Shown here: one piece after another, positions 62,835 through 64,000 of the stretch
Numbering within the stretch: position 1 is the stretch's first letter
Layout: each line of letters begins with the position of its first letter
Assembly: GCA_900642245.1 (NCBI GenBank)
Contig: CAAAJI010000028.1
Span: 191,230 to 255,229 of the forward strand
Source of the DNA: Fragilaria radians
Taxonomy: Eukaryota > Bacillariophyta > Fragilariophyceae > Fragilariales > Fragilariaceae
Length of the DNA stretch: 64,000 nt
Direction of reading: 5' to 3'
Translations under genes and position numbers: made by a program
The notes under the pieces: generated by a model
Told to the model about the DNA's origin: nothing
The model's database searches: none
Seen by the model: the letters and a program-made list of their open reading frames with translations, nothing else

Positions 62835-64000
62835 TTGAAATGTAAGACTTCCAAATGTCAAATGTCGGTTTGGAAGGGAATAGGGAATTTACATGAATAC
62901 GTAGCAAAATGTGAGGTCAGAGCAAGAAAATCAGACGGTCGAAATGCATCAATTGTTGACTTAATCTATCTGAAAAGAAGCAAATGAGTAGAAATTAGTT
63001 CTTTTCTTTAATAAAAGAATAAAGCTATAAATTACGAAATTTTCCATCATGATAAAAAAAATAAACAACATTCCAATTTTAACCAATGATCAAGTGCTTG
63101 TAATCAAGGAGCTCTAATTATTGGGGAGCTTTTTCTTGCAAAACCATCCAAGTGATGGCTTCTTTTCCTTCAAGCGACAACCCTTTTCGTACTTTTTTGC
63201 ATTGCTTTGGAAACTGGTTGGAATCTCTTTGTACAGCTATTTTCAATTAGAGGGTTGAATCATATCTTGAGCATCTCAAGGATTTCCATCAAATAAACTC
63301 AAAAGGGGATGCCATGATATGGAATAATAATTTGGAAACGAGATGTTTTCAAATGGAATCTTTATGCATCTCACCCATTCATTTCAAGAAGTATCATATA
63401 GAACATGCACATCTGTCATTAGATTTGATTCTGATTTACTTTATTTTAACACTCATTCAACTTGTTTGCAAAATATTCAACATAAAATTCTGTAATTGTG
63501 TGGAGATCAGTGCAAGACTCTCTGGAATGTCTCTTGATTGTTATGGCATAGCAAAGTAAGAGACATGCGAGGCATGTTCAGTGGAAAGGTTCTAGAAGTT
63601 TGGCAAAAGGAGTGTTGCAACAACAAAAAATATGTTAAAAGCCAAGTTGGAAGATCAAGGGACCGGGTGTCTATTCGTTGATTATGTTGTAAATCATGAC
63701 GATTCATTTTGATTTTGGAACAAGAGAACAAGGCAGTTTATCAAGTTAAGGGATTTTTTTGGTAGAACAGAAGAGAAGCCTTCAAATGACGTAACAAGAA
63801 TAAGACGGCTGTCAAGGCCCACAAGCTTCTAAATTGAGGAGTTGGTTTAAGCCGGATCCAACCAGATTTCTTGAAAGTGAACAGTCAGGAAAGGGATAGG
63901 TAGTATTAAGAGATAGTATTGTTTTAAGCTGGATTGACTTATCAATGAAATCTAAGACTTTTGAGGATGCATATAACATTCTAAGTCTTGATCATGAAAC
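62835..64000. other. Intergenic region to window edge
   Basis: Holds the dioxygenase promoter. Frames at 63,314-63,731 have no recognisable domain. Nothing else seen. Confidence 0.5.

Noticed and set aside
63507..63731. Minus-strand 74-codon frame near the right edge
   Set aside because: No domain; amino-acid composition and context look like random AT-rich sequence.
1..64000. tRNA, rRNA, CRISPR arrays and bacterial operon signals
   Set aside because: No tRNA T-loop with matching acceptor stem, no rRNA-like segment, no regularly spaced direct repeats and no ribosome-binding-site pattern were seen. A tRNAscan or Rfam run would be needed to exclude small RNAs formally.

Overview
The window looks like nuclear DNA from a diatom. 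The support is: AT-rich intergenic sequence; short GT-AG introns (56 to 106 nt in the eight introns I could place, three with a GTACGT donor); two proteins with a signal-like segment followed by an ASAFAP-type plastid cleavage site; a diatom-type lineage-restricted gene family present three times; and decayed Ty1/copia elements resembling the CoDi elements of diatoms. The genus cannot be fixed from this sequence alone.

Layout. (1) 1-3,560: decayed copia element on the minus strand, running off the left edge. (2) 4,494-5,724: copy A of a diatom-type gene family (minus). (3) 5,725-10,015: no recognisable gene. (4) 10,016-25,827: a gene-dense block with family member B, an FtsJ-type RNA 2'-O-methyltransferase, a MerC-domain membrane protein, RNase H2 subunit B, a plastid RibD-type reductase, a spliced RING-finger protein, an acidic charged protein, a six-hairpin glycosidase-like membrane protein, and a plastid ABA4-like protein. 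(5) 25,828-30,871: gene-poor, with one weak ORF. (6) 30,872-34,120: a bacterial-type N-acetylglutamate synthase and a YIPF1/2-like Golgi membrane protein. (7) 35,280-38,060: retroelement debris. (8) 38,320-39,522: copy C of the diatom family, an inverted duplicate of copy A. (9) 40,298-50,524: a 1,730-residue coiled-coil protein, mitochondrial intermediate peptidase and the GPI8 transamidase subunit. (10) 50,525-56,895: more decayed sequence and one small glycosyltransferase-like gene. (11) 56,896-62,834: THO complex subunit 2 in three exons and a PhyH-type dioxygenase.

Most recognised genes are unrelated housekeeping genes for RNA processing, RNA modification and export, protein import, GPI anchoring, vesicle traffic, riboflavin and arginine/urea metabolism, and plastid pigments. 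They do not form one pathway. Convergent pairs with short gaps are common (49 bp between 24,899 and 24,949). The most unusual structure is the three-member diatom family: two members form a 1.2-kb inverted duplication about 32.6 kb apart, each copy lies next to copia debris, and both keep an upstream block rich in ACGT cores. I saw no CRISPR array, tRNA, rRNA or bacterial-style operon.

Gene starts were moved to the first plausible ATG wherever a longer open frame began at TTG or GTG. Splice sites were placed by eye from GT-AG signals, reading frame and family conservation, so they are predictions without transcript support.
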